From positions 620,001 to 684,000 of the forward strand of contig NC_044600.1 of the NCBI RefSeq assembly GCF_901933205.1: a stretch of DNA of 64,000 bases. Direction: 5' to 3'. The translations under genes and the position numbers were made by a program. Shown in pieces: positions 39,301-53,355 of this stretch. Under the pieces are notes generated by a model. That model did not search any database and was not told the origin of the DNA. It worked only from the letters and a program-made list of their open reading frames with translations. The stretch comes from Camarhynchus parvulus. Lineage: Eukaryota > Chordata > Aves > Passeriformes > Thraupidae. Position 1 is the stretch's first letter, and every line of letters begins with the position of its first letter.

Positions 39301-42300
39301 AGCACAAAAAATTTCATGATAAATTATGTTATTTAAATAACTTAGGATAGGGAAAAAATAATCACAAACAATTCATCTATTCACAAGGAAAAGCCTTCCA
39401 GTAAACACCTCTATCATAAAGGAGAGAATAGTTCTCCTCTACCACTAAAATTCTGGTTTTGCCACAGAGGCAAAGAGCAGAGAGCATGAGCTGAGCTCAG
39501 TACGTCACTAACTGATTATCTCCTCGAGAGAATAATGCAGCTTTCAGATCAAGAACACACAGTTATAGGTCTCTGCAAGAAATTGCTCAGAAATACAATT
39601 AGCAGGTAATGTAATTGAACAAATATGTCTCATGGAAAGGACATAAACTTCAAATTAACCAGAGCCTGAACTGACTTTGTTGTTGGTCACATTTCATATG
39701 AGCTAAAACCACCACAGTTCAACAGACCCAGCCTCCAACTGAAGGGACACTCAAACCACCAGCCACGCTGAGCCAAAGTTTGCACCCAACAGGAGCTTAT
39801 GAACAGAAAGAAAAAGCTGCTTGCATATTTTTAATTCAACATATTCCATTCAGGGTGTCACTGTTTTGATATTCAAACAACGCTAACTGGCATTCAAGTT
39901 ATCCATAATTTGTTCTACCAGCCCAGTCAAGAGAGCAGAGAGCTGCAGCTGGGGAGCAGGAGGTGGTGAGAGGCTGCAGGAAGCTGCATGGACCCTCAGA
40001 GAAGGTTATCTGTCCTTTCAGGGCAGGGATGTGTGTGCAGAAGGAGAGCAGGCTCTTTAACCATGTTCACCCCCATGAAAATGCCCTCAGACACCAAACC
40101 TGTGTGCATGCATCATTCACTGTCTGCACCACTGAGTCCTTTCAACACCTTGGGTGTTTGCCAGAGAATCAAAGCATTAAAAATGAGGCAAACTGACTGC
40201 TCCTGTCCACAGCAGAGCAGCACAAACACGTGCCACCACTCATCTCTGTGCTTACAGGCGCTGAGTTATCCTCCCGCGGCTCTAAAAGCGAGGGCCAGCA
40301 GTCCAAGAGAAAATATCACAACTGAAACCAAAGGAAAAAACTGGCATTTGAATGCCTCCCCTCTTACATGGAAAACACCTCCTCAGAGCAGTCCCTAGGT
40401 GCCATGTCCCCTCAGAGGGGCAGCTCTCTCATGGCCACAGCACAGGACTGGTGCCCACTAAACCCAGCACCACCGGGCATCGGCACCGCAGGGCGAGCTC
40501 CTCTCCCCGGCACCCAGTCCTCCTCAGAGCCTCTGGGCCTGCACAGCCACAGACAGATTAACAGAACTGACCAAGGATGAAGAAGGACCGAAATAGCTCG
40601 CTTTCTTTCTAAAGCCACTGGCAAAAATCAAACCAATTAAAATCATGATCTGAGTCAGTTTTAGTCGATCGTTGGCACCTGGGGCGAAGCACCGCCAGAG
40701 CAGAGCTGCTGTTGGCTTCCAATTGAGCTGTCAGTGAGACAGGGGAAGGGGCTCGAGGAGATGAAGGAAGGCATTAATAATAACAGAGGCAAAGATCCGA
40801 GCTTGGTCCACACCACGGGCACAGGATTTGCATCAGCTTCCCGCGCCTGTCTGACAGCAAGCCTGGCCCAGGGCACCAACAAAACCAGGAAGCAAAAAGG
40901 AAAACTTGAAGGGAAGCAAAAAAAAACCCCAAAAAATGGTATACAGACACATGGGCAATAAAGAGTATTTTTACAGAACAGTTGAAACCAAACAGCAGTT
41001 GTGTCCCTAGAGCAGCTCCTGGATGTGGCCAGTGCCCTGTGGCATGGCTGCAGCAATTGGCACGGTGGGGTAAATGCAGGACACGGCTGCTCAGGAGCAA
41101 ACAGCCCTCTGAAGGTGTGCCACCAACAACAGACAGCAGGACACTCCTGTGCCCAAGGCATCGTGGCTATCTAGCAGGGACCTTGCACAGCAGCACGGTG
41201 CCAGGCACACCAGCAGCACGTCAGGGTACATCAGCCACGGGGCACCAAGGCAGGGCTGGGCCACCAAGCAACACCAACAGCATCAACACACACACAGCAA
41301 AGCTGTTCTGACACACCGTGACCCCTGACAGAGGCAGCCCAAATCTAAAAAAACCCCAAAGGATCAAACAACAACAACAAAAACATCACCACAGGACAGA
41401 AGCTAAAAATAAGATTCTGCAACACTGCTTTTCATCAGGTCTTCCTCTGTGCCTGAAAGGAGAGAGCTTGCAGTGAGCAATACCTGCCCTCACTCTGGAT
41501 TCAGGAGCACAAACAACTCATCAATTCCCAATAGTTCACACGCGGCGTGAGCCAAGGTCTCGTTTTTCTGGGGAGGAAAAACAAGAGCAAGAAATGATTA
41601 CAACTCTAAAAATACCGTGGAGAGAGAGCTGCAAGGCTGGTCCTTGCCAGGGGCTGGCTCCGCTGCCACTGCCACAGCCCTGGGCTCCCTGGGGCAGCTG
41701 TGCCCACACACGCTGCCCCTTTGGGGTAAGGAGGACCTTGTCCTTGCAGGAGAGCCTGGCAAGGTGCTCACTCCCTTCAGCTGCACCCTCCAGCGCTTCA
41801 GGCCGACCTAAAGTCGGTCCTACGGCTCATGAGGCACTTGGAGGAGCACAGGGAGGATTTACATGTTTGTATCCCAGCCTGTGGGGACAGCACGCCACCG
41901 AGGCAGAGGAACTGCACAGGGACCAGTTTCCAGAGGTAGCCAAGGCGCAGGAAGTAATGAATTAGTGAACTGTACTGGCCTACTGAAAGAGGTGGGCAAC
42001 TGATAGTGTTTGCATTTTGAGATTCCCATCCTTAACCTCCCTTCCAGACGAAGAGAAAAGGATGGAGACATGACGTGTTTCCAAAAGGACAAGCTGAAAA
42101 AAGATTAACCTGCATATGTGCAAAGAGGAGTGTTTAACACCACAGCACCCAGAGAAAAGCCTGTTACTACACAAGATGGGAATTTAGCTACCACCACACC
42201 ACATCAAAAGAAAGCACCACGTTTCACTCTTCTGCTTTAAAATCTGTCCCACGCCTTCCTCATGTGTCTGCACCTCCTGATCAATCACCTTATGTCAAAG

Positions 42301-42306
42301 CCTTGT

Positions 42307-42335
42307 TACACACACACACACACATACACACACAT
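42307..42335. repeat. (CA)n microsatellite
   Basis: About 14 CA dinucleotides with a single T interruption (CATACA), ending at ATGTTTTAA. It is the longest dinucleotide repeat I noticed in the window. Confidence 0.95.
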
Positions 42336-45175
42336 GTTTTAATTGATTTACTCAAGTCAGTGAGCAAGGAATAAATTAAATTACATCTCGGGAAATAAAG
42401 CTGGGCATGCCAGGGCAGCCCCTTCACTGCTGCAGGATTTGAAAGCTCAGAAACAAAGGCAGATCTGGTTTGCTGCCACAGTTTGATGTGAAGCCTCAAA
42501 GTGCCTGGTGCTCTGAGAGCTGTGCTAGCCCAGCTGATCCTCAGCCAGCCCATGGTCAGGGCAGCCAGGGTACTGAGCCTACAAGCACAGACCTTGTCCA
42601 CTGATCACAGCAGTACCGGCCAAAATTTAGGGTCCAGCACCAGCTGAATTTAGATCCAGCACCAGCAGCATCTTCCACACAGTACAACACAGAGCCATCA
42701 CACAGCACACTGCAGATGTGAGTACTGAGCAGAAAATGCACATAAAACCAACATTTCCATGCTTTGTGCTGGTATTCTGACTGGCTCAAAAATTGATGCC
42801 ACCACCTTTTAAAGACTCTTCATTCTCACCATATTTACCAAGGTGTTAATGATCCTTCAAGACCTTTGAGTCAATAATCTTATGCTTGTGAATAAAGGTA
42901 AAACATTAATCAGAAACAGATAAAGATGAAGATAATGCAAGAGACTGGATTTTACAGAATAATTCCCAAAGCCAAATTTTGAAGCACCAACAACCAAAAT
43001 ACAGCAGAACTGAAGAGGCAGCAGCTGCCTTCAAGGACACCCAGCACAGGACAGGGTAAAACTTCACACTGTTTCAGTTCACAGCATCTCCCAGGCAATC
43101 TCTGAAGATGCAAACTAAACACAGGATTCTCCTCCCTTTTATTCACCAGCACAGTTTGCTGCTGCTGCAAGATCAGATTTCAGGAGCCAAATCTGCTTCT
43201 CTTACATACTTCAGTAATCCCATACTGCAGAATCAAGGCTCAAAATTGCAGTTCATTCTAGCAATCTTCAGGTTTATCTTAGAACATTGATTCAACACAA
43301 CCCCCTCCCACACTTTTTATGAAGAAAAAAAGTGGGAAAAAAAGAGTATTTAAAATACTCATCACAAGAGTGGTCAGCACTGTGAAGTGCAAAGCGTATC
43401 ACACTTCCACTGAGGACTGGATTCAGCAAGGCTGGTCTGAGCAGCACAAACCATGCTTCAGTCTGACCTGACAGGACAGTACAGCTCAGGTGCTGCTCTT
43501 TAGAAGGTGTCCCTCAAAGAAACACCAGTGATCTATCAAAGTCTCTCACCAGTAGTTATTCAAACCCGACCCACGCACAGAACAGTTTAAAATGCTTACA
43601 GCAGCAATAACAACTGTAATTAGAGGTCTGACTGAGGAGGCAAAAGCACTCTGAGAAAAGCCCTATGAAAGAAAAGGGTTCCACAGTGAGTGCAGGCACT
43701 GTGGATGTACCCACAGCAATGCTGTCCCAGCTCTGTGAAGGAAGAGCAGGCAATGTGTTATCTCCTCGCAGGGACAGAGGCACTGCCTGACAAACAGCTC
43801 ACTCTCACACTCTGCACCTCAGCCATCAGCTAGGCTTTCTTCATTTCTTTCATAAGCCTTTTGTCACTCACTCAGCCTGCCTCATGCACACTCAATGGCT
43901 CCTGAAATGCACTGAATGTAAGAATTTGTGATAGTGGGAATGTGGCATGACAAGAATATCCAACTTTCACTGATAGGGGCCCAAAGCACAGCGCTAACAG
44001 CTTTTGGGCAAATGGAAAGTAGAGATGTTTGGCACCTTGCAGGACAGATTGTCAAGTCTTTTCTGCACCATTTCAGGCTGTCAAACCTGCATGCTTTCCC
44101 TGCAGTCTGATATTACTACGAGTTACACCCACAATATCTCCCATTACATTCTCAGCTTCCTTGTGCTCTCCAGAGACTTTTCAAAGCTAATTTTCCATCG
44201 TTCAAAGTCTCACAGAATCTGCTTTCTCCTGCCACTGCACCACACTTTCTCCCCCTTCCATTCTCAGCCTCGCACCTCTTATTCATTCCACAAAGCAATT
44301 TAAAGTTCATCCTTCATGATCAAATGTGGAGTGAAACAAAACCACTTCCAGACCAAAAGGCACAGCCCCACCACGTCGCTACTGAGCTTCCAGCCATCCT
44401 CCACAGCACTGACTCAAAACCCTGCTTTTTTCAGCTGTTATGTATTTCAAAATCTCTTCCTAACATTGTTCAGAAGGGCCTAACTAATTTTTCTGATCAT
44501 ACTCAAAAGTCTTGATAAAACATCTCTGTTTTGACGGGAGGTCTTTTCAGACCAAGGGTGGAACAAGGACAGCGATGGAAAACCTGATGGGTCTTTTCCC
44601 TTAAAATAGCTCCAGTGTGACTATTTTTTCCAAGAAACGTCAAAGAAGTTTTGCTTATGTCCCAGTGGGGAAACAAATTCAAATGTTTAAACCCTGAAAG
44701 TTGCCATGAAAAGAACTGACAACTTTCACAGCTCTGCGTAATCCTTTACTCCTCTACAGTCATTAATTGCTGCCACTTAAATTAAGTATCGCTAAACAAG
44801 AGCATCTACTGTTCTTAAATGAACTACTAGGAAAAAGTCCAAGTTCATCTTTCTCCTGTCTTCCACGCTGTTCTCTCCTTGTGCAGGAGTTACTGGATCA
44901 CTGCCTATAAAGCTTTCACTCCTCTGCATTACCTACCAAGACGATACCCCTCATGAAGGGACTGTCATTTACACTAATCCCCAACATCCCAGAAATCATG
45001 GAATAGAAATTCCTCCCAAGGACACAATTATACAAACACAACTTGAAAACTGGGGTTTGCACTGATAATCTGAAAAGGAAAAAAAAACCAAAAAACCAAA
45101 ACCTTTTGTCTTATATATTACAACAGTTCTATTATCATTAAGGTGCAAGGATTCCGTAGCCTCAGAGTTTCCTAC

Positions 45176-45401
45176 CTTCTCAATGTTTCTCGTGGGCAGC
45201 TCCTCTGAGCACTGACTCTTCTTGGTCCTTGCAGTAGCCATCTGACTCCTCCTGCTAATCTACTCTTCTATGCCACTTGTTCTTATTGGTTACAGGCGTG
45301 GCCTGTTCCTAATCTTTAATAATTGGTTCTAGCTACAACTCGTTGGGGGACAAGATTACATTCTACATTACGTTCATTTATCCATACTGCGTCCCCCTAC
45401 A
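45176..45401 (-). other. Possible cryptic promoter plus short first exon, or LTR remnant
   Basis: On the minus strand two CCAAT boxes (45322-45326, 45285-45289) lie 81 and 44 bp upstream of an ATG at 45239-45241. The following 22 codons begin MATARTKKSQ, end PTRNIEK and stop at a donor-like GAGAAG/GTAGGA (intron from 45175). Unspliced, the frame runs 81 codons to 44996. The upstream part begins TGTAGGGGGACG (at 45401), resembling a retroviral LTR edge. GGGGGAC and GTCCCCC form an inverted repeat (about 45345-45397). I recognise neither the peptide nor a specific LTR family, and no matching second edge or target duplication was found. Confidence 0.25.
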
Positions 45402-48400
45402 AAAACCCAAACAAACAAACAAGATGAAACCCGACCCCAAAACAAACAGCCAAGCCCTCCTCCAGCCAAGGAAACCATTTGTGCTGCTCTCCAGAGGCCA
45501 AGTAGCACAGCTCTGTATGGCCAGCAGCCAGCTACCAGCCAAGCTCCAGCACCAACACAGACATTGCTCCTCCAGCCTCCCTGGCCAGGCAGTGTCCTGA
45601 CCTTGGAGTGGGTCTGAAACAGCTCACACTTCACCCCAAAAATCTCTTTTCAGCTGGAGCCAGACTTCTGCCTCTGTGCTGCTGTAGCCTCCCCATGAGG
45701 TGATCAAGAAGAGCCTTGCCATGTGATCCCTCTTGACTTACTCCACTCTGACCACCTTTTATTGAGCTCCGCCAAAGCAAACGAAAACCCAATATCCTGT
45801 CTCAGAAAGCAAACAGGGGCAGGGCGGGAAGAGGAGAAGAGCAGCAGATGAAAGTCACTCCAGCTCTCCTTGCCCAATCACTTGAAAGCAGCCAGCTATT
45901 TTTGGCAGTGTCTGAATTCAGGCACCGCTATGCAAGACGAGAGGCAAACGTGAGGCAGAGCACATGACAGAGCTGCCCTCTGCACACTGTGCGATGGCTC
46001 TGTGTTGTGCTGTGCTGCTGCAGGCACCTCTGCTGCCCCAGCAGGAGGAATCACTGTGGGCAGGAGGGAGCACCGGCTCCTGGGAGCGCCTCACACAACT
46101 GCAAACCATTCCCTGAGGAAATGCACCCACCTGTAATGCCCACCAACACTGCAGCCCCCAGAAACAGCTCCACGTCTGTATTGCACCAGGGAAGACGCGC
46201 ACAATCAGGTTCTCCAGCTCTGCCCCCCACAAGGAGTGACAATGGCTTGCAGTGACAACTGGCTCCATCCTGGCTCCTTATTCTCCTGCAGCACTCGGAG
46301 GAACAAAGTGACAGCAGCTCGGAGCACTGTGTATAATTACAATTGAAACATTTATCATTTTCCAGGCAGTAGTGTGGCACAACTTGGGCAAACTGAGGTG
46401 TAAGAGCAACATAAGAATTTCACGTGTGTACTGAACATACAAGATAGCTGCACAGAACTCCACAGCAGATGTAAAAGCCAAAGGAAAAATGTTTCTGTGT
46501 AAGCAGCTTGACAGCACACTGACAACGTGGGGAAGTAAATCCAGCCTCAGCTACTTGAACAGTGTGGCCAGTAAATACATGAGAGACACAAGCGACACCC
46601 AAAGCAAATCCCTGCAGAGCACACAGGTCAGAGGGGGATTACACGGTCCCACCTCTGATCTGATCCCACCATCACAGCAAAAATTCATCCTAAACTGGCT
46701 GGGAACTAAATGCACATGTATCAAAGTTATAAAGCACTGGTTAAACAATTTATTCTTAAAGCAACCAAGAGAGCCTCGTATCAATTATGTCTAACCCCAG
46801 CTTTTGAAAAGCACCTAGAGATTCCCCGGGCCACAGGACAGAGTATCTATAAATCCACCTTCATTTCAGCTGCAAGCACAACCACTGGCACAGGTAACAA
46901 CCCACCAGCAGCTCAGACTCAGTCAATCTTGAACTCTGTACATGTAATGCAGCCCAGATCAATGGCCATTCGATTGCTATTTCAGGAATATCTCTTCTTC
47001 CCACCTCATTTCTGTCCTCTGCTCCCTCCCACCTCACAGTGATGCTCTAATTATTCAAACAACGTAAGCAGTGTTCAATCCATGCCAGCCCTTTCTTCCT
47101 CTAGCACTGACCTTGCCTTATACATCACTCTCACAAAACTAATTAAGTGGAGAACAGTCTCACTTTACACTCTCTTCATGAAAAGAACTGAGTTGTTACC
47201 TGCCCGAGGGTGCAATTCAAATTATTTTCGCCTTCATTTCACTCAGCAACACAATACAAATATTGAGCACGAAACCAGACAATTCACAGAAACCCTTTAC
47301 CCAAGATACCACACACAAAAATAAAAGGATTATTGTAACTAACATATATAACATAGTTGTCTCATTTTGGTTTTTAACATGCATTTTCACGTAAGCTTGA
47401 GCAAGACACGTTTTGGGAAAAGGAGGGAGTTTTGTTACGTCAAATGATGTAGCTGAGGAAGGAAAAACAGTTTGGGCTACACAAGCCCTAGAGCCAGGCT
47501 CAGCTAAGAGGGACAGGAGTGGCAAAGAACCCTTCAGAGCCACAGAGGAGATCTGAGACCACGGAATGTGTGAGAGCATCCAGCCACCAACAGGGCAGCT
47601 CCTCTCCAGTATACATAAACACAGAACTCCTGGCCTGAAAATGCTCGGCTAGAGGTTGTCCACGGTGGGAGGCTTGTCCTCTAGGAGTTAGAAATGCTTT
47701 GTTTGTACACAGAACACCTCCAGATTTACCGAGGATTTTATACAAGCATGGATTCAGTGCTTGCAGGAGGTTGAGGAACAGGACTCGCCCTGTCTTTGCT
47801 CCTGAGGAGGTTTTTCACACAACTCTGGAGCTGTGTCTTCTGCAGGACACTTCAGCACTAACACACAATGAGGAACAGAAGCAGAATTGAGCATGCATGG
47901 ACCCAAGGCTGCCCTGCAGCCTCCATCCCCAAAGCACAGGGGTAAGACCAGTGCCTGGCAGGAAATCTCAGTAGATGTCACAAATTCAGTTAATGACAAG
48001 TCTGCAGCGTACTGTGGGTGGCCACAGAGCAGAGATGCCAGCAGTCTAAGCCATGCAGATTCTTGTGCATCTGCTGTGCAGCACCCTGCAACGCTCTGTG
48101 GGGCTGCTCAATGTCCTGCAGGCTTCATCTGCCTGGGAGTTTTTCCTCTGAAGATGAGATTTGGCATCTGCCAAGATGCAACTGTTATTAAGCTTTCCTC
48201 TAGAACCAAAAAAAAGATGACTTTTACTACCTTCTGTACAACACGAGTTCTTGGCATGGACAGCAGCAACACAGAACCAGCACCAACAAACCCCCGAGTG
48301 TGGAGCTTGTCCCTGGAAATCCTGCCTTGCTGTGGATTTCCTCAACACTGAAAATCATTCAAGAGCATCAGCACAAATGTGCTGGCATTTTCATCCCAAC

Positions 48401-50169
48401 ACTGCTTCCACTTTTTAGCTGCTGACGTTTTATCAACATATGCGAGGGGCCACAGTCTTGGGATTGAGAGGGAAGGATGTTTCTTTTATAGAGTTACTGT
48501 CGTTTGTGGTACCAAAGCCAGCCCAGATAATGAGTCAGAACAGGAGGTAGTTACTGTAAATATTCCAAGCATGGGCACATTAACAACCACCCACTAATCA
48601 GAGGCAATGCCACGGGCAGACAGAGAACTCCCACTGGTGTCACTGGGAGTTCTGAATGGATCAGGGGCTCAGCCAAGCACGGAGCATCCACTGTGACCTG
48701 CAGCATTAGTACCACGATGGGATGGGCCATGGCCCAGATTTTGGCTGGCTCTTTCCAGTGGGCGATGCAGGCATCTATTCAAAGTGAAATCTGCAATCTC
48801 CGACAGGAGGCTCTGAGACTTCCAGTGTGAAGTGAACAAAAGCATTGTGGTTAACGCTCACTCTCTGGTGCCATTCAGCATTTCTAACACCAACACAAGT
48901 TCTGATGCGTAGGTCAGTAGCACCAACTGACCACAAAGACCCAATCTGCTGCTGGCAAGCACCTGCCTGAACAGATCCTCAAGCTCATATCCTGAACTGC
49001 AGCTGCTGCTGAAGTTTGGGGGGCCTTTTGGTCTGAAATGAAAAGAACTGGCACCCAAATTTCCGACAAAAAGACAAAGAAATGCCCTGCCTGTGACCAG
49101 AGCTGGCCAAGCAGCACTCGAGGCAGTTAGCACCCTGCTCCCTTCCCCCTTCTCACCAGGGCTGCACTTGCTGCTAATTTTGATTCCGTGGCCTCAGACC
49201 AAGACGTGGTCAGCTTACATGCTGCTCCTCTTCAGTCCCTGAAGTAAGTTACTGTCTCATGAATCAGTTCCATAGAAATATAACTGTTGAGATCAGCTTC
49301 TTTATTTTTGTCAGCTTTTCTCCAGACCCTTCAATCACAAGCTGCATTATCCTATATTCCCACAAAGCCAGGAAAAGCAGTAATAGATACCTCAAAATTC
49401 TGACTTCTGTTCTTCCTGCCAAGTGATTTCTCTAAGTGCTTTGTTTTCTGCTGTCATTGAATTAGAACAGTACCTGTACTTCCAGAGTCTTCACTGTTAC
49501 TGTCACTGTTTCAATACACTCTTCTCAGATTAGAAGCTTTTAGCTTCAAAAATGCTCCTATTTTGCTTTCTGCAGAAGAAAATACACTCTGCATTTCCTC
49601 ACTGCTTATGGCTGAGGTTATCAGACTTTTGAACAAAGCTATCCCAGTTCCTTGGGACTGGGATATCAATTGTATCAATTATGTCAAACCCCAGCAAACG
49701 GTGACAGGAGAAGATCTCCCTGCATCTGCTTTGATGGGGAAGCCAATAGTGCGTAATCCACTTAGTAAAAAGGAACACAAATGCAGACTAATCCATTCCT
49801 CAGATTCAGTTTGAGCCTCTCTGCTCCAGCTCTTGACTTTGCCCAGAGGAGCCACACAAACTGCAGAGCAGCCTGTGCGAGGGCCTGGCTGTAACGCCAG
49901 GCAGCACGGGCTCTCCAAGGGCCAGCTCCAAAGCACAGGGCTTCCCAATGCCCAGAGCTCTCCTCCTGCCCCACAGCCCTCCCCAAACAGAAGATAAAAC
50001 ATATTGATTCAAAGCAGGTGATGTTGGTCCAGCCCAAGGACCAATGGGGACACTCGATGCACTGTGCCCAGAGTGCAAGGCCAACACTTCTGGGGAAGTG
50101 CCCTGCCCTGGCACAGCCGAGGCTCTGGGCACAGCAGCTCTGTGCCAGGACAAGGGCCTGCCTGGTGGG

Positions 50170-50790
50170 AGCTGCCCTGCTGTGCTGGGAATGCAGGAGA
50201 GCTGCTCCCAAAATCACTGAGCGCCCACTGCTGTACTGGGAACGCACCCAGAGCACCCCCTGAGCACAGAGCTGCTCCCCAAATCACTGAGTGCTCGCTG
50301 GTGTGCTGGGAATGCACCCAGAGCACCCCCTGAGCACTGAGCTGCTCCCCAAATCACTGAGTGCTCGCTGGTGTGCTGGGAATGCACCCAGAGCACCCCC
50401 TGAGCACAGAGCTGCTCCCCAAATCACTGAGTGCTCGCTGGTGTGCTGGGAATGCACCCAGAGCACCCCCTGAGCACTGAGCTGCTCCCCAAATCACTGA
50501 GTGCTCGCTGGTGTGCTGGGAATGCAGGAGAGCTGCTCCCCAAATCAGTGACTGCCCACTGCTGTGCTGGGAACGCACCCAGGGCATCCCCTGAGCACAG
50601 AGCTGCTCCCCAAACCAGTGTCCACTGCTGTGCTGGTAGAGAGCTGCTCCCCAAATCACTGAGTGCCCGCTGCTGTGCTGGGAATGCACCCAGAGCACCC
50701 CTGAGCACTGAGCTGCTCCCCAAATCACTGAGTGCCCACTGCTGTGCTGGGAATGCACCCAGGGCATCCCCTGGAGCTGCTCCCCACCAT
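50170..50790. repeat. Minisatellite P, 70 bp unit, about 10 copies
   Basis: Intact copies are exactly 70 bp (GCTGCTCCCC at 50271, 50341, 50411 and 50481) and contain AAATCACTGAGTGCTCGCTG, GTGTGCTGGGAATGCACCCA and GAGCACCCCCTGAGCAC. Flanking copies carry deletions and diverge (for example CCCACTGCTGTGCTGG). Central copies alternate between GAGCACAGAGC and GAGCACTGAGC, which indicates a 140 bp dimer as the most recent duplication unit. Confidence 0.95.
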
Positions 50791-53169
50791 CAGTGCCCAC
50801 TGCGGGATGCTGAGCTGTTCTCCTCCAGCCCCCAGCACTGCTGCCCCCCAGGCCAGCGAGGAGACTCGGACACTGCCCCAGGGTGAAGGCAGCCCCGAGG
50901 GGACAGGCTGCTCTCTGCAGGCAGCTGCCGGCTGCCCCAAACAGCCTCCACCCCAGAGCACAGCAGCACTGCCCCTCTGCCCCTGGGGAGCACACCTGGG
51001 CTCACAGCACCCTGCACCTTCCAACCCTCACACGCCTGAAATAAATAGAGGGGAGGGGAAATCAATGCCACCGTCTGCCATAATCCTATAGGTACACACT
51101 CAGTTATTGCAGCATCTTGCAGAAAGGAAAGGTGCACATCCCTGACCTCATTCTGTTAATCCATGAGCTTTAGTTAAGATTAGGATAGATAATTCCAAAT
51201 GCCCACAGCCACTTTTAAAAGCAACCAGATATTGAGCAAAACACAGCCATCTCTGGGTTTTCTAGGCAGGATTTACAAGTGGGACCAACACACTCTTAAG
51301 CACGCAGTTACCTTTCTCTTTGGCTTCAGGAAAGAAGTGAAAAACTCTCGCTATTTTAATTAAAAATAGATTTTTATACTTCTGTAACACCTGCAGAACT
51401 CCACTGACACCACCACAGACTTTACAAAAGCATAATTTCACTGCAAACAACCACGGCAAGACAGTTAAGTATCTGCTCTGGATTGTGCTTTTTGCCAGCA
51501 AAATCCATGGCCTTTCAAGGTTCTGTATAAATCAGTTTTTTCTAGAAAGAGCCACTCCAAAGCCAGTGGAAGAAAGTGTCTTTTAACAACGTACACAGTG
51601 CAGCTCCTACATTTGGGCTGAACATGGTCCTCCCCAAATCCTGTAGAGAATTACAGCAAGGTCTCACCTCATGCATGGCCCTGCAATGCCTGAGAAAGCT
51701 TCAGGAGTGAGAAAAGCTGGCACTGCTCTCACTGAGAAGAATTCCACATTTGTGAGGCAAACACAGCCCTGGGACAGGTATTCAAACTGCACCACCTTCC
51801 CTCACAGAGTGGGTACCTGAACCATCACCACAACAAAAACAGGATTATGTTGTTCTTTGAAAGAGAGGTGAACTAACTCAAACCCACAGAGCTTTCTCTC
51901 AGGACTCCAGTGCCACAGTACACCTGCAGAAAAATGCAGGAAATGGTATCCCATCCTTTCCAGGCAAATTGTAAATTGTTTAATTGTATAAAAAAACCCA
52001 TCCAAACCAAAAAATCTTAAAAAAAACCTCCACCCATCACTGCCTGGATTTACTATGGCTGGAGCCAAATGAAACATTCCCACTGAGAGCATTAACACTT
52101 GCAATCACCAAAGGAGAATTCAGGCGGTTCAGAGGAAAGAACATTTCCTATTCTTGTCTACAACTCGAGAGGCTGAAGGGGAGCACGCAGCCTATACGTG
52201 AGCCAGTAAATATTAACTCCTTCTCAGCACCCTAAAAGCCTCTCTAAAAGCAGTTACACAGGTGCTCCCCATGACTCACAGACCTCCTCACATTGGGCTC
52301 CTCCTGCTGTACCAACAACTGCCTCTCTACTTGGTGGGAACACAGAAAGTTTTTCTGCGAGCTCAGGGAGCGGAGCAGCGTCTCCTGCAAGCAGCACCCA
52401 CTGCTTTTCCTGGGAGCCTCAGAATATTCACCTGCTGGTATCCTGTCAGCACTGACATCACAGCCTCGCGCGTCTCAGGCACCACTGACTCACTAACAGA
52501 CGCTCAAGTGCCTTTGTCCCACTGCTCTGAAATGTGCCACAGCAATTTCAGACATGAAGTGTGTCATTAGAACTTGTAATCATAGCGCAAAATGCAGTAT
52601 GTAAGCTTCATTTTAAAAATAAGCTTTCAGGCAAGCATAGCGCAAGTATGGCAATTTCTTTTTGCTTACGTTTGTAACACAGTTCTAAATCATGCAAAAT
52701 AATTCCTCAGAAAGGCGGGAATCTTTTGTTCTGCACTGCTTAATAAATTATTTAAAGCGCAATATAGTGAATAAGGCCACCATGAAAGAAAATCAAAACC
52801 AACTCAACTTCAAAGGATATAATGTAAAGGCAAAACATATTTATCTAAAAAATTAAGGTTTTGCAATGCATCTAGGTAGTGAAGTTGATTGTGTTACTGA
52901 GAAAAAAAAATGTCATGCAAACGCTAAGGATTTGGACATGAGACAGAACATAGTAAGAAGGGGAAAGACAGAGTTGGGAAAAAAACTCACATAAAAAGAA
53001 TATAAAAAAAGAAGCTTTCCAAAGTGTTAAACATAAATTTTCAAAATCGTGAAACCAAAAAGCTTTTTATCAAGAATAGAAAGGCGGCTCTATTGTTTTG
53101 ATTCGGCCTCTCTGGCTGCTCAAAAAGTAAACGGCAGGGAAGTGTCCCACTCGGGTTTACAGCACGAGA
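50791..53169. other. Single-copy non-coding DNA before the CpG island
   Basis: GC-rich to about 51030, then AT-rich, lowest in GC at about 52570-53100, which makes the edge of the CpG island abrupt. No exon recognised. Confidence 0.6.
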
Positions 53170-53355
53170 AATGAAGAGCGGGTTTCGGTGCTTCGGGGAG
53201 GCCCGGCCCCAGCGCCCCGCCGAGCCCACCCCGGGGTGTGCGGGGAGCCCCCGGGGTCACCGCCCGAGGGACACCGAGCCGCGGCCCGGCCGGGGTGGCA
53301 CGGGGGACACCGCCACCTGCGCGGGCCCGGGCGGGCACTGCGCGGGGCACGACCC

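Larger units (their letters stand above)
36379..50169. other. Single-copy non-coding DNA
   Basis: The longest array-free stretch in the window. It holds a G8 run near 38386-38393, the CA repeat at 42.3 kb, A-rich runs near 45078-45105 and the unexplained promoter-like block near 45.2-45.4 kb. An AATAAAAG within GCTCAATAAAAGGTGG (minus strand, about 45760-45775) may belong to the same possible LTR remnant. No named exon. Confidence 0.5.

Noticed and set aside
47887..48351. 154-codon plus-strand open frame
   Set aside because: No recognisable domain and no coding signature; a chance frame.
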